Assembly (NCBI GenBank): GCA_012274175.1
Contig: JAAOZZ010000118.1
Span: 1-22,959 of the forward strand
Length of the DNA stretch: 22,959 nt
Origin: Betaproteobacteria bacterium
Lineage (GTDB): Bacteria; Pseudomonadota; Gammaproteobacteria; Burkholderiales; Usitatibacteraceae
Reading direction: 5' to 3'
Part shown: positions 22,607 through 22,959 of the stretch, piece after piece
How the letters are laid out: every line of letters begins with the position of its first letter
Position numbering within the stretch: position 1 is the stretch's first letter
Translations under genes and position numbers: made by a program
Notes under the pieces: generated by a model
What the model was told of the DNA's origin: nothing
The model's input: only the letters and a program-made list of their open reading frames with translations
The model's database searches: none

Positions 22607-22959
22607 ATGGCCGCCTTCGAGACGCCGGCCCTCGGCGAATATCCCGTGATCCCCCTGGTGCGCGAAGGGGCGATGGCACAGAGCAAGCCGTATGTGGCGA
22701 AGCCGGACATCCAGAAGGCCCTGGGCTTCCCGGGCGAGCTCGTGCCGGATTGGGAAAAGGTCGCGGTCACGAAGCTGGGCGAGCTCGTGTCCCAGTCGCG
22801 CGCGCTGCGGGTGTTCCTCGATTCCTGCGTGAAGTGCGGCGCGTGCACCGACAAGTGCCACTACTACCTCGGTACCGCCGACCCGAAGAACATGCCGGTC
22901 GCGCGCCAGGACCTGCTGCGCTCGGTCTACCGGCGCTACTACACCTTCGCCGGCAAGCA
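22607..22959 (+). CDS. dsrK: DsrK, iron-sulfur heterodisulfide reductase-like subunit (partial)
   Basis: The frame opens at ATG 22607, directly after the dsrM TAG, and runs to the window end, so only the first 117 residues are seen. They contain a [4Fe-4S] motif CVKCGACTDKC (Cys74, 77, 80 and 84). In DsrK this ferredoxin-like domain is followed by CCG domains resembling HdrD that act on the DsrC disulfide or trisulfide. GGAGG is close to the start. Its position after dsrM fits the usual dsrMKJOP order. Confidence 0.93.
   Translation, partial: MAAFETPALGEYPVIPLVREGAMAQSKPYVAKPDIQKALGFPGELVPDWEKVAVTKLGELVSQSRALRVFLDSCVKCGACTDKCHYYLGTADPKNMPVARQDLLRSVYRRYYTFAGK

Overview
The window is GC-rich, densely packed bacterial DNA. 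It most likely comes from a sulfur-oxidising betaproteobacterium, because a reverse-type dsr operon, a prokaryotic ATP sulfurylase and Burkholderiales-like ABC, GMC and mer genes sit together. The genus cannot be read from the sequence. No rRNA, tRNA, CRISPR array or insertion sequence was seen.

Region 1 (1-6631) is a carbon-uptake block. A truncated M28 peptidase end meets, tail to tail, the first ~39 codons of a TctB-like transporter gene whose remainder is missing, which looks like a deletion or assembly junction. Next to it is a minus-strand operon: NitT/TauT/SsuC-type permease, ATPase, Tat-exported binding protein and GMC oxidoreductase. It diverges from a HutC-type GntR regulator, and a palindrome sits in the shared promoter. 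An enolase-superfamily enzyme follows the regulator. The substrate is unknown, probably an organic acid or alcohol.

Region 2 (6669-9668) holds merT-merP without merR or merA in the window, a LysR-type regulator preceded by a perfect 10-bp inverted repeat, and sat on the opposite strand with an ill-defined N-terminus.

Region 3 (9842-17658) is the most unusual part. It holds about thirteen small, tightly packed genes of mostly unknown function: two DsrC-family proteins lacking one or both redox cysteines, three different 2-oxoglutarate/Fe(II) oxygenases (P4H-like, PKHD/PiuC-like, TauD-like), an orphan Cas6/Cmx6-like RAMP protein, a stand-alone S24/LexA-type domain without the expected catalytic lysine, a Sel1-repeat protein and several conserved-looking unknowns. 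Packing, overlaps and position between sat and dsr suggest one functional unit. My working hypothesis is a sulfur-relay or RNA/protein modification system attached to sulfur oxidation.

Region 4 (17943-22959) is the start of the dsr operon, dsrA-dsrB-dsrE-dsrF-dsrH-dsrC-dsrM-dsrK, with dsrK cut by the window end. DsrEFH plus a two-cysteine DsrC mark the oxidative pathway: sulfur is passed to DsrC, oxidised by DsrAB to sulfite, and electrons leave through DsrMK and its partners. Sat would complete sulfite/APS oxidation to sulfate with ATP formation; aprAB is not in the window.
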